The position numbers and the translations under genes were made by a program. Under the pieces are notes generated by a model. That model saw only the letters and a program-made list of their open reading frames with translations, was not told where the DNA came from and did not search any database. This document shows positions 25,132 to 33,793 of a stretch of DNA of 64,000 bases, piece after piece (the stretch's first letter is position 1; every line of letters begins with the position of its first letter). Where the stretch lies: assembly GCA_023411035.1 (NCBI GenBank), contig JAEYPE010000034.1:5539-69538 (forward strand). The letters run 5' to 3'. Source of the stretch: Pseudomonadota bacterium. GTDB lineage: Bacteria; Pseudomonadota; Alphaproteobacteria; Azospirillales; Azospirillaceae.

Positions 25132-25683
25132 ATGACAGCCCTTCTCGACTTCACCCGCGCGCTGGAATTCGCCGCGCACAAGCACATCGACCAGCGCCGC
25201 AAGGGCGTGCGCGCCGAGCCCTACCTCAACCACCTGTCGGAGGTGGCGTTCCTGTGCGCCGAGGCGACGGCGGGCAAGGACCCGGTGGTGGTCATCGCGG
25301 CCCTGCTGCACGACACGCTGGAGGACACCGACGCCTCCTATGAGGAGATCGAGCAGCATTTCGGGCCGGAGGTCGCCGGCGTCGTGGCCGAAACCACCGA
25401 CGACAAGCGCCTGCGCAAGGCCGAGCGCAAGCAGCGGCAAATCGATGCGGCCCCCACCGCGTCGCCCCGCGCGAAGCTGGTGAAGCTGGCCGACAAGGTG
25501 TCCAATCTGCGTTCCATGGCGCACAGTCCGCCCGCCGACTGGCCGCTGGAGCGCAAGATCGAGTATTTCGAGTGGGCGCATGCGGTGGTCGAGGGCTTGC
25601 GCGGCACCGACGCCCGCCTGGAGGCCCTGTTCGACCGCGCCTATGAGGACGGGCTGGCCGAACTGCGCGGCGAGACGGTCTAG
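25132..25683 (+). CDS. MESH1-like small alarmone hydrolase (HD domain)
   Basis: The 183-residue protein is a single HD domain like the hydrolase half of SpoT/Rel: AAHKHIDQRRKG, YLNHLSEVAF (metal-binding His34), LLHDTLEDTD (His60, Asp61 and catalytic Glu64/Asp65) and KLVKLADKVSNLRSM. It lacks synthetase, TGS and ACT domains. The family hydrolyses the 3'-diphosphate of (p)ppGpp and, in animals, NADPH. It should help reset the stringent response. It is divergent from the VWA gene, with 66 bases between starts. Confidence 0.85.
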   Translation: MTALLDFTRALEFAAHKHIDQRRKGVRAEPYLNHLSEVAFLCAEATAGKDPVVVIAALLHDTLEDTDASYEEIEQHFGPEVAGVVAETTDDKRLRKAERKQRQIDAAPTASPRAKLVKLADKVSNLRSMAHSPPADWPLERKIEYFEWAHAVVEGLRGTDARLEALFDRAYEDGLAELRGETV

Positions 25684-25790
25684 CCCTTTTTGCCGCCGCG
25701 GCGGCTGATTTACCGCAATGTGACTACATCACGGAAGGCTTATAAAGGGGGGACTAGGTTGACCGCCGCGTCAAAGCAAGGTCGCAAACC

Positions 25791-27257
25791 ATGTCCCTTA
25801 CTTCCCAGGCCCCTGCGGCCCATGATGCCGACCAGCCGCGCGAGCGCTGGTTCGTGCATCGCCCCAAGGTCTACGCCGCCGACGTCAAAGGCCGCTTCCG
25901 CCGGCTGAAATGGCTGGCCCTGATGATCCTGCTGGGCATCTACTATGTCACGCCCTGGCTCCGCTGGGACCGCGGGCCGGGGATTCCCGATCAGGCGGTG
26001 CTGGTCGATATGGTGGGCCGGCGCGCCTACTTCTTCTGGATCGAGATCTGGCCGCAGGAGGTCTATTACCTGACCGGCCTTCTGATCATCGGCACCTTCG
26101 GCATCTTCTTCGCCACCACCCTGCTGGGCCGCATCTGGTGCGGCTACGCCTGTCCGCAGACGGTCTGGACCGACCTGTTCATGTGGGTGGAACGCAAGCT
26201 GGAAGGCCCGCGCACCGAGCGCATCCGTCTGGACAAGGCGCCGCTGTCGGCGCGCAAGCTGGGATTGAAGGCGTCGAAGCACGCCATCTGGCTGGCGATC
26301 TCCGTGGTCACCGGCGGCGCCTGGATCTTCTACTTCAACGACGCCCCGACCCTGCTGCGCGAGATCGTGACGGGCGAGGTGTCGTGGAAGGTTCTGGCCT
26401 TTGCCGGCCTGTTCACCGGCACCACCTATTTCTTCGCCGGCTGGGCGCGGGAGCAGATCTGCATCTATGTCTGCCCCTGGCGCAGCTTCCAGGCCGCGAT
26501 GGTGGACGAGGACACCTACGTCGTCACCTACCAGGACTGGCGCGGCGAAGGGCGCGCGCCGCTGCGCAAGTCGCAGAGCTGGGACGAACGGACGGCGGAA
26601 GGGCTGGGCGACTGCATCGACTGCAAACTGTGCGTCCATGTCTGCCCGACCGGCACCGACATCCGCAAGGGACAGCAGATTTCCTGCATCGGCTGCGGCC
26701 TGTGCGTGGACGCCTGCAACGACGTGATGGCCCAGGTCGGGCGCCCCGGCGACCTGATCCTGTTCGACAACCGCACCAATCAGGTCGCCAAGGCCGAGGG
26801 TCAGGCCGCCCCGGTCCGGCTGCTGCGCCCGCGCACGGTGATCTACGCGCTCATCATCCTGGTGGTGGCCGGCATCATGGCGATTTCCCTGGCGATGCGC
26901 CCGACGCTGGACGTCAGCGTGCTGCGCGACCGGGCGCCCCTCTATGTCCTCCTGTCGGGCGGCGAGGTACAGAACGCCTATACCATCAAGATCCTGAACA
27001 AGACGCACCAGACGCGGACCTATCGCCTGTCGGTGGATGGGCTGAAGGACGCCGGCCTGTCGGTCGCCAGCGTGGACGCCCAGTCCGGTGCCTCGCTGAC
27101 GCTGACCGCCGAGCCGGACTCGGTGGCGACCTACCGTATCTTCGTCCGCGTGCCGAAGGACTCCGCGAATCCGGGTTCCACCGACATGACGGTGCTGGCG
27201 CGTGACCTGACCAGCGGCGAGATCGGGCGGCACGCCAGCGTCTTCATGGCGCCGTAA
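25791..27257 (+). CDS. ccoG: Cytochrome cbb3 oxidase accessory ferredoxin-like protein
   Basis: The 488-residue membrane protein is CcoG/FixG/RdxA, involved in copper handling during cbb3 oxidase assembly. It has four or five TM segments, the membrane-embedded cysteine motif WCGYACPQTVW and ICIYVCPWRSFQ, two ferredoxin-type clusters (CIDCKLCVHVCPTG and CIGCGLCVDACND) and a C-terminal periplasmic FixG Ig-like domain after a last TM segment. The oxidase genes are not in the window. A weak inverted repeat GTGA-N5-TCAC at 25720-25732 lies upstream but is not a good FNR box. Confidence 0.95.
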   Translation: MSLTSQAPAAHDADQPRERWFVHRPKVYAADVKGRFRRLKWLALMILLGIYYVTPWLRWDRGPGIPDQAVLVDMVGRRAYFFWIEIWPQEVYYLTGLLIIGTFGIFFATTLLGRIWCGYACPQTVWTDLFMWVERKLEGPRTERIRLDKAPLSARKLGLKASKHAIWLAISVVTGGAWIFYFNDAPTLLREIVTGEVSWKVLAFAGLFTGTTYFFAGWAREQICIYVCPWRSFQAAMVDEDTYVVTYQDWRGEGRAPLRKSQSWDERTAEGLGDCIDCKLCVHVCPTGTDIRKGQQISCIGCGLCVDACNDVMAQVGRPGDLILFDNRTNQVAKAEGQAAPVRLLRPRTVIYALIILVVAGIMAISLAMRPTLDVSVLRDRAPLYVLLSGGEVQNAYTIKILNKTHQTRTYRLSVDGLKDAGLSVASVDAQSGASLTLTAEPDSVATYRIFVRVPKDSANPGSTDMTVLARDLTSGEIGRHASVFMAP

Positions 27258-27272
27258 GCCTGCGCCGACCCG

Positions 27273-28250
27273 TCAGGCCGCAAGCGTTTGGACCCCCAGC
27301 GTGCGCACCAGCGTGTCGGGGTCCACGTTGCGGCCTGACAGCACGGCGACGGTCCTGCCGCCCGCCGGAACCTTCCCAGCCAGCAGGGCCGCCACCGCGG
27401 CGGCCCCGGCGCCTTCCGCCACCACGCCGAAGGAGCCGTGCAGCGTCCGCATCGCCTCGGCGACCTCCCCCTCCTCCACTTCGACCAGAGCGTCCACGAA
27501 TCCGGCCAGCAGCGATTGCGGCAACTTGCCCAGCGCGTCCACCGCGATTCCGTCGGCCAAGGTGGGGCCGCGGCGCCGGGCCAGACGCACCCCGACCACG
27601 GTGACGGAGGGTTTCTGAACCTTCACCGCCGCCGCCATACCGGCCAGCAACCCACCGCCGCCCACCGGAACCACCAGGGTGGCGAGGTCCGGGCGATCGG
27701 CCAGCACTTCCAGCCCCACCGTGCCCTGCCCGGCGATCACGTCCGGATCGTCGTAGGGGTGGACGAAGGTCAGCCGCCGCGCCGCCGCCAGTTCCAGCGC
27801 GCGGGCCTTGGCCTCGCCCACCGTGGCGCCGGACAGAACGACCTCCGCGCCCAGCGACTCCGTCCGCTCGACCTTGCAGCGCGGGGCGGTCACCGGCATG
27901 ACGATGGTCGCCGTCACCCCCAGCCGCCGGGCGTGCAGCGCCAGACCGGCGGCGTGGTTTCCGGCGGACATGGCGACGACACCCGCCGCGCGCTCCAGCG
28001 GCGACAGGCGCAGCAGGCGGTTCAGGGCGCCGCGCTCCTTGAAGGCTCCGGTGGCCTGGAAGGTTTCCGCCTTCAGCCAGACGTCACGCCCCAGGGACGG
28101 AGCGTGCAGCAGCGGTGTGTGCACGATCCGCCCGCGCAGCCGCTCGGCGGCGTCCTCGATGGCGGACAGGGGAAGCCAGGGCGGCAAACGTTCTCTGGTA
28201 TCGACTGGGACGGAAACGGAATGCAAACGGGCGGCGTGCGCGGACGGCAT
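27273..28250 (-). CDS. PLP-dependent threonine/serine dehydratase-like enzyme
   Basis: The 325-residue fold-type II PLP enzyme has the Schiff-base lysine in TGAFKERGALN (Lys71), SAGNHAAGLA (substrate loop), VPVGGGGLLAGM (phosphate-binding glycine loop) and a Ser/Gly near the end (VLSGRNVD). It lacks the C-terminal ACT domains of biosynthetic IlvA, so it resembles catabolic threonine dehydratase or a serine racemase. The substrate is not certain. Its stop lies 15 bases from the convergent ccoG stop. Confidence 0.85.
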   Translation of the reverse strand: MPSAHAARLHSVSVPVDTRERLPPWLPLSAIEDAAERLRGRIVHTPLLHAPSLGRDVWLKAETFQATGAFKERGALNRLLRLSPLERAAGVVAMSAGNHAAGLALHARRLGVTATIVMPVTAPRCKVERTESLGAEVVLSGATVGEAKARALELAAARRLTFVHPYDDPDVIAGQGTVGLEVLADRPDLATLVVPVGGGGLLAGMAAAVKVQKPSVTVVGVRLARRRGPTLADGIAVDALGKLPQSLLAGFVDALVEVEEGEVAEAMRTLHGSFGVVAEGAGAAAVAALLAGKVPAGGRTVAVLSGRNVDPDTLVRTLGVQTLAA

Positions 28251-28607
28251 CGCGAGAATTCCTCGGGCGGAGGGAACGGAATGGGGGCTGAACAGGAAGG
28301 CGCGAAACCCGGCCCGCTTCAGCGGACCGGGCCGATAATTCGCGCAGAGCCCCGCATTCGCTCCGCCGGGAGGCGCAACGGATGCACGCGGGAATGGGTC
28401 AGAGGATCACGACGAACCGGATTGCGGGTTCCGGAAGACCCAGGGCGCACGGACACGCCACACTCCACACCAGATTGCGAAGACGAACGATCGCTGTCCG
28501 GCGCCCTCTGTCAGAGCGCCGGGGCGGTAATTCGCATTCGGTTCAGGTGCGGGGTCGATTGCATACCGATAGGCTGCCGCAGAACGGCGGCCCCGGTCAA
28601 GCCCTTC
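28251..28607. other. Intergenic spacer between moxR and the PLP enzyme
   Basis: No gene is seen. Two hairpins are present: CCCGG-C-CCGC with GCGG-A-CCGGG (28308-28332) and GGCTGCCG with CGGCGGCC around GCAGAA (28572-28592). The second is 16 bases past the moxR stop and could end that transcript, but neither has a T run. Confidence 0.5.
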
Positions 28608-29453
28608 CTACCGCCCTTCCCGCTTGGCGAGAAAGGCCAGCCGTTCCAGCAGATGCACGTCCTGCTCGTTCTTCAGCAGCGCCCCGCACAGCGGCGGGAT
28701 CAGGCTGCGGGCGTCCTTGGCGCGCAGCGTCTCGGGGTCCACATCCTCGACCATCAGCAGCTTGATCCAGTCCAGAAGCTCCGACGTGGACGGCTTCTTC
28801 TTCAGCCCCGGCACCTCGCGCAGGCTGTAGAACAGCGACATCGCCTCGCGCAGCAGATCCTGTTTCAGGCCCGGATAATGGACATCCACGATCCGCTCCA
28901 TCGTGTCGCGGTCGGGGAAGCGGATGTAGTGGAAGAAGCAGCGGCGCAGGAAGGCGTCCGGCAGTTCCTTCTCGTTGTTGGAGGTGATGATGACGAGGGG
29001 GCGCCGCGCCGCCTTGACCGTCTGGCGCGTCTCGTAGACGTGGAACTCCATGCGGTCGAGTTCCAGCAGCAGGTCGTTGGGGAACTCGATGTCGGCCTTG
29101 TCGATCTCATCGATCAGCAGGACCGGGGCATCCGGCGCCTCGAACGCCTCCCACAGCTTGCCGCGCACGATGTAGTTGCCGATGTCATGCACCCGCTCCT
29201 CGCCGAGCTGGCTGTCGCGCAGGCGGCTGACGGCGTCGTACTCGTAAAGGCCCTGCTGCGCCTTGGTCGTGGATTTGATGTGCCAGGCGAGCAGCGGCTT
29301 GTTCAGGGCGCGGGCGACCTCCTGGGCCAGCACGGTCTTGCCGGTGCCCGGTTCCCCCTTCACCAGCAGCGGGCGCTGGAGCGTGATGGCCGCGTTGACG
29401 GCCACCATCAGATCTTCGGTGGCGACGTAGGAGTCGGTGCCGGTGAAGCGCAT
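28608..29453 (-). CDS. MoxR-family AAA+ ATPase (CoxD-like)
   Basis: The 281-residue AAA+ protein starts MRFTGTDSYVATEDLMVAVNAAI. It has Walker A GEPGTGKTVLA, Walker B LLIDEIDKAD, sensor 1 ITSNNEKELPDAFLRRC with the arginine finger, and a lid domain. The short N-terminus and EFHVYETRQTVKA insert match the CoxD branch of MoxR, which works with a CoxE-type VWA protein; the probable partner ends at 23872. These pairs remodel or activate metal enzymes, but the client here is unknown. It is divergent from the DUF962 gene. Confidence 0.88.
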   Translation of the reverse strand: MRFTGTDSYVATEDLMVAVNAAITLQRPLLVKGEPGTGKTVLAQEVARALNKPLLAWHIKSTTKAQQGLYEYDAVSRLRDSQLGEERVHDIGNYIVRGKLWEAFEAPDAPVLLIDEIDKADIEFPNDLLLELDRMEFHVYETRQTVKAARRPLVIITSNNEKELPDAFLRRCFFHYIRFPDRDTMERIVDVHYPGLKQDLLREAMSLFYSLREVPGLKKKPSTSELLDWIKLLMVEDVDPETLRAKDARSLIPPLCGALLKNEQDVHLLERLAFLAKREGR

Positions 29454-29567
29454 GCCAGTCGGTTCCACGGTGTCGTTTGTCGGCCCGCATCCTTCCAGCA
29501 CGGCGGGCATCATGCAAGACGGAACCGCCGGGGGACGCCCGGCGTTCCTCCGCGGAAGGAGTCCGCC

Positions 29568-29984
29568 ATGGCGACCGATCCGAATTTCTGGCCCGGCTAC
29601 CTGGAACAGCACCGCCACCCGGCGAACCGCGCCCTGCACGTCGCCGGCACGGTGGCCGCGGCGGCCCTGCTGGCGGTGGGGATGGCACGCCGCGACCGGC
29701 GGGCGCTTCTGGCGGCACCGCTCGTCGGCTATGGGGCCGCGTGGCTGGGGCATTTCCTGGTGGAGCGGAACCGGCCCAAGACACTGGACGCGCCGCTGGC
29801 GTCGCTGATGGCGGATGTGCGGATGGCCGGACTGGCCCTGACCGGCCAACTGGCGCGGGAATACCGGCGTTACGGCATCCCCGACCGGCCCGGCATCACG
29901 ATACGGCGGAGGGCGCCGGAGCCGGGGCCGATGCCGGCGCCGCCTTCCCGACGATATGCGGAACCATCTTCATATCCGAGATGA
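29568..29984 (+). CDS. DUF962/Mpo1-like membrane protein
   Basis: The 138-residue protein starts FWPGYLEQHRHPANRALHVAGT, with two hydrophobic segments and GYGAAWLGHFLVERNRP, the DUF962 signature with conserved histidines. Yeast Mpo1 is an iron-dependent dioxygenase of 2-hydroxy fatty acids; bacterial members are mostly untested. GGAAGGA precedes the ATG. The 3' 88 bases overlap the convergent hemerythrin gene, and the C-terminal 30 residues look non-family, so the stop codon has probably drifted into the neighbour. Confidence 0.8.
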   Translation: MATDPNFWPGYLEQHRHPANRALHVAGTVAAAALLAVGMARRDRRALLAAPLVGYGAAWLGHFLVERNRPKTLDAPLASLMADVRMAGLALTGQLAREYRRYGIPDRPGITIRRRAPEPGPMPAPPSRRYAEPSSYPR

Positions 29985-30345
29985 GGATGTGCTGGACGAG
30001 CCAGTCCGCGGCGAACTTGTAGATGCGCTCCGCCGCCGCCTTGTCCGGCGCCAGCATGAAGCTTTCGCAGATGTCCTGAAGGATCGTGCGGGCGGTGTCG
30101 TGCTGATGCTTGTGAGCGGCGAAGTCAGGGTATTCGACCGCCCGCATCAGCATTTCTTCGCGGTCGAAATGGGACTTCGTGTATTGGCACAGGCTCAGCA
30201 GGGTCTGCGCGGTCAACCGTGGGTCATAATTGGCCTGGTTGATCGCGACATCCAGGTCGTTCACGCAGCGGATCATTTGTTTGTGATCTTCGTCGATCCG
30301 CTCGATGCCGACGCTCATCCTGCTTCGCCAGACGATGTACGGCAT
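29896..30345 (-). CDS. Bacteriohemerythrin
   Basis: The 149-residue protein has the di-iron ligands of hemerythrin in the usual order: IDEDHKQM (His), SHFDREE (His and Glu), KHQHDTA (two His) and WLVQHILISDMK (His and Asp). It binds oxygen reversibly at a di-iron site and may store or sense oxygen in a microaerobic bacterium. The ATG is preceded by AGGGAG; a longer in-frame start adds 31 basic residues without family similarity. The C-terminal tail is Ala/Pro-rich. Confidence 0.92.
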   Translation of the reverse strand: MPYIVWRSRMSVGIERIDEDHKQMIRCVNDLDVAINQANYDPRLTAQTLLSLCQYTKSHFDREEMLMRAVEYPDFAAHKHQHDTARTILQDICESFMLAPDKAAAERIYKFAADWLVQHILISDMKMVPHIVGKAAPASAPAPAPSAVS

Positions 30346-30458
30346 AGCGCACTCCCTGGCCCGGCGTTTCCTCCACCGCGAAGGTAAAGGCCGGACCAGG
30401 GGTACACAACTTGTCGCAACCGAAACCGGTTGCGACACAAAGAAGCAGTCAAGTCACG

Positions 30459-33128
30459 TTATGATGCAACTTTCGACGCGACGGCCTTCTCGATGGCCTC
30501 GACCGCGGCGGGGGCCAGCGCGGCGTCCGGGCCGCCGGCCTGGGCCATGTCCGGACGGCCGCCGCCGCCCTTCCCGCCCAGCGCTTCCGCACCGACGCGC
30601 ACCAGATCGACGGCGCTGACCTTGGCGGTCAGGTCGTCGGTGACTCCGACGACGATGGACGCCTTGCCCTCGTTCGAGGCGATCAGCACCACCACGCCGG
30701 AACCGACCTGCTTCTTCAGCTCGTCGGCCATCGGCTTCAGGTCCTTGGCCGGCAGCCCCTCGACCACGCGGGCGGCGAACTTCACGCCCGCGATGTCCTT
30801 GGCCTCGCCGCCGCCGTCCGCCTTGGCGCCGCCACCCATCGCCACTTGGCGACGGAGTTCGGCCAGTTCGCGCTCCATCTTCTTGCGCTCGTCGACCAGG
30901 GCGGCGAGGCGCGACGGGACGTCCTCCGGACGGACCTTCAGGACGGACGCGGCCTCGGACAGCAGATGGTCGCGCTCCGACAGCCACGCCTTGGCGCCGG
31001 TGCCGGTCAGCGCCTCGATGCGGCGCACGCCAGCGGCGACCGCACCCTCGGCGACGATCTTGAACAGGCCGATGTCGCCGGTGCGGCGGACATGGGTGCC
31101 GCCGCACAGCTCGATGGAGTAGTCGCGGTCAAGCTCGCCGTGCGGGCCGCCCATGGAAACCACGCGCACCTCGTCGCCGTACTTCTCGCCGAACAGGGCC
31201 ATGGCGCCGGCGGCGCGGGCCTCGTCGGGGGACATCAGACGGGTGACGACCTCGCTGTTGCCCAGGATACGGCGGTTCACCTCGTCCTCCACCGCGGCGA
31301 TGTCCGCCGGGGTCAGGCCGGTCGGCTGGCTGATGTCGAAGCGCAAACGCTCCTGCGCGACCAGCGAACCCTTCTGGGTGACATGCTCGCCCAGGCGGCG
31401 GCGCAGCGCCTCGTGCAGCAGGTGGGTGGCCGAATGGTTGGCGCGGATGGCCGAGCGGCGCTCCGTGTCGACGCGCAGTTCCACCACGTCGCCGACCTTC
31501 AGCGTGCCCTTGGTGACCGTGCCGACATGCGCCCAGACGGCGCCCAGCTTCTTCTGGGTGTCGGAGACGGCGACCTCGGTGCCCTCGGCGGAGAAGATCA
31601 CGCCGGCATCGCCGACCTGACCGCCCGACTCGCCGTAGAAAGGCGTCTGGTTCACGATGACCAGCACCTCTTCCCCGGCGGCGGCCTGCTCCACGCGGGC
31701 GTCGCCCTTGACGATGGCGGTCACCTTGCCCTCGGCGACCTCGGTGTCGTAGCCGAAGAACTCCGTGGCGCCCAGTTCGTCCTTCAGCTCGTACCACAGC
31801 TTCTCGGTCGCGGCCTCGCCCGAGCCGGCCCAGGATTCGCGGGCCTTGCGGCGCTGCTCGTCCATGGCGGCCTTGAAGCCGCTCTCATCCACCGGACGGC
31901 CCTGGGTGCGCAGCACGTCCTGGGTCAGGTCCAGCGGGAAGCCGTAGGTGTCGTACAGCTTGAAGGCGACGTCGCCGGGCAGCGGCTGGCCCTCGCCCAG
32001 ACGGCCCACCTCGTCCTCCAGCAGGCGCAGGCCGCGCTCCAGCGTCTGCTTGAAGCGGGTTTCCTCCAGCTTCAGCGTCTCGACGATCAGGGCGCGGGCG
32101 CGGTTCAGCTCCGGATAGGCGTCGCCCATCTGCTGGATCAGCGCCGGGACGAGACGGTGCATCAGCGGCTCGCGCGCACCGATCATGTGGGCGTGGCGCA
32201 TGGCGCGGCGCATGATGCGGCGCAGCACATAGCCGCGGCCCTCGTTCGACGGCAGCACGCCGTCGGCGATCAGGAAGGAGCAGGAGCGCAGATGGTCGGC
32301 GATGACGCGGTGCGAGACGGCGTGCGCGCCGTCCGGCGCGGTCTTCGTCGCCTCGGCGGAGGCCACGATCAGCGCGCGCATCAGGTCAATGTCGTAGTTG
32401 TCGTGCTTGCCCTGGAGCACCGCGGCCAGACGCTCCAGCCCCATGCCGGTGTCGATGGACGGCTTCGGCAGGGCGATCAGGTCGTCGGGACCGCGCTGCT
32501 CGAACTGCATGAACACGAGGTTCCAGATCTCGATGAAGCGGTCGCCGTCCTGATCGGGCGAACCCGGAGGACCGCCGGCGATGTGCGGACCGTGGTCGAA
32601 GAAGATTTCCGAGCAGGGGCCGCAGGGGCCGGTGTCGCCCATGCGCCAGAAATTGTCGTCGGTCGGGATGCGGATGATGCGGTCGTCCGACAGGCCGGCG
32701 ACCTTGCGCCAGATACCCGCCGCGTCCTCGTCTGAGCTGTGGACGGTGACCAGCAGCTTGTCCGCCGGCAGCCCGAACTCCTTCGTCACGAGGTTCCAGG
32801 CGAAGGCGATCGCGTCGTCCTTGAAGTAGTCGCCGAACGAGAAGTTGCCGAGCATCTCGAAGAAGGTGTGATGCCGCGCCGTGTAGCCGACGTTGTCCAG
32901 GTCGTTGTGCTTGCCGCCCGCGCGCACGCACTTCTGCGAGGTGGTCGCCCGCGAATAGGGCCGCTGCTCCGCCCCGGTGAAGACGTTCTTGAACTGCACC
33001 ATGCCGGCGTTCGTGAACATCAGAGTCGGGTCGTTGCGCGGAACCAGCGGCGACGACTCCACGATCTGGTGGCCGTTCTTCGCAAAAAAGTCCAGGAACG
33101 TGCGGCGGATGTCGTTGGCGGTCTTCAT
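30459..33128 (-). CDS. alaS: Alanyl-tRNA synthetase
   Basis: The 889-residue class II synthetase charges tRNA-Ala. The N-terminal catalytic core shows RRTFLDFFAKNGH, SSPLVPRNDPTLMFTNAGM and GMGLERLAAVLQG. The editing domain has the zinc ligands HSATHLLHEAL and CGGTHVRRTGD, and a C-terminal coiled coil and DHHA1-like domain end the protein with the glycine-rich GGKGGGGRPDMAQAGG. Length is normal for the family. recA, a frequent neighbour of alaS in this class, is 1.6 kb away, separated by an outer-membrane protein gene. Confidence 0.97.
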   Translation of the reverse strand: MKTANDIRRTFLDFFAKNGHQIVESSPLVPRNDPTLMFTNAGMVQFKNVFTGAEQRPYSRATTSQKCVRAGGKHNDLDNVGYTARHHTFFEMLGNFSFGDYFKDDAIAFAWNLVTKEFGLPADKLLVTVHSSDEDAAGIWRKVAGLSDDRIIRIPTDDNFWRMGDTGPCGPCSEIFFDHGPHIAGGPPGSPDQDGDRFIEIWNLVFMQFEQRGPDDLIALPKPSIDTGMGLERLAAVLQGKHDNYDIDLMRALIVASAEATKTAPDGAHAVSHRVIADHLRSCSFLIADGVLPSNEGRGYVLRRIMRRAMRHAHMIGAREPLMHRLVPALIQQMGDAYPELNRARALIVETLKLEETRFKQTLERGLRLLEDEVGRLGEGQPLPGDVAFKLYDTYGFPLDLTQDVLRTQGRPVDESGFKAAMDEQRRKARESWAGSGEAATEKLWYELKDELGATEFFGYDTEVAEGKVTAIVKGDARVEQAAAGEEVLVIVNQTPFYGESGGQVGDAGVIFSAEGTEVAVSDTQKKLGAVWAHVGTVTKGTLKVGDVVELRVDTERRSAIRANHSATHLLHEALRRRLGEHVTQKGSLVAQERLRFDISQPTGLTPADIAAVEDEVNRRILGNSEVVTRLMSPDEARAAGAMALFGEKYGDEVRVVSMGGPHGELDRDYSIELCGGTHVRRTGDIGLFKIVAEGAVAAGVRRIEALTGTGAKAWLSERDHLLSEAASVLKVRPEDVPSRLAALVDERKKMERELAELRRQVAMGGGAKADGGGEAKDIAGVKFAARVVEGLPAKDLKPMADELKKQVGSGVVVLIASNEGKASIVVGVTDDLTAKVSAVDLVRVGAEALGGKGGGGRPDMAQAGGPDAALAPAAVEAIEKAVASKVAS

Positions 33129-33563
33129 AAGCTGTCCAGGCTCCGGCTACGGTCGGCTACAGTCGGCGGCGCGGCCTTTATCGCGGCCGAACCGTGCTTT
33201 TAACGTGACTTGCGGTGGCTGTCCACAGAGTGCCGCCGCCGACCGCCCATACAGCGGCGCCAGCCGAAATCTCCAGCGTCGGCGGGGCTGGCGGCGGAAT
33301 CGCGGCCTGCGGCTTCGTCTTTAAGTACTATTTGGTCAAAAGAACTATTGGCACCAAAAACCGACGATTGCGCCGCAAGATCATCAATAACAGCAATTTA
33401 ATAAGACGAATCGACCCCATTGTTCTTTCGTATAGTGCCATTGATCGAAAATGATGCGCTCCCGCTTTGCCATTTTTATTTACAATGCATTAGGCATTGG
33501 ACTTTCGCATATGAACGCACGGCAAGCGCAATCAACGCGAGCGCCACCACCTCTCAATACCGC

Positions 33564-33597
33564 CGTTCCGCTGCGCGCATTGCGCAGTTGCGGAACG
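33564..33597. other. Strong imperfect hairpin in the alaS spacer
   Basis: CGTTCCG-CTGCGC (33564-33576) pairs with GCGCAG-TTG-CGGAACG (33582-33597): 13 pairs with one three-base bulge and a five-base loop, inside otherwise AT-rich sequence. Confidence 0.45.
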
Positions 33598-33734
33598 AAA
33601 CTCTTCCAAATGCACTCAATTCTCCGAACGAAAGTACCATTGTATCCCAGTACCAGATCGATCGTATTAGTTCACGGCACAGGCGGTCGATAGACAGATT
33701 CTTGCCATCAGCCTCTTTGTACTGGGCGCCATGG

Positions 33735-33760
33735 CGCAGAATCCCCTGAGGGGATTTGCG
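33735..33760 (+). promoter_or_regulatory. 5'-UTR hairpin before the outer-membrane protein gene
   Basis: CGCA-G-AATCCCC pairs with GGGGATTTGCG around TGA: 11 pairs with one bulged base, ending about 35 bases before the ATG. It may affect mRNA stability or translation. Confidence 0.4.
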
Positions 33761-33793
33761 GGGACGACACTGCATAAGGAAAGAGCAAAAACG

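Larger units (their letters stand above)
33129..33793. other. Long AT-rich spacer between alaS and the outer-membrane protein gene
   Basis: No convincing gene is present in 665 bases. The middle (about 33320-33700) is strongly AT-rich for this genome. It holds two notable hairpins, listed separately, at 33564 and 33735. The short open frames here have no family-like sequence. Confidence 0.55.

Noticed and set aside
25719..25732. FNR/CRP-like repeat upstream of ccoG
   Set aside because: GTGA-N5-TCAC has neither the TTGAT-N4-ATCAA of FNR nor the six-base spacing of CRP, so it is only mentioned in the ccoG entry.
33420..33749. 109-codon open frame in the alaS to outer-membrane gene spacer
   Set aside because: No ribosome site and no family-like sequence; it runs over a strong hairpin, and codon use is unlike the neighbours.
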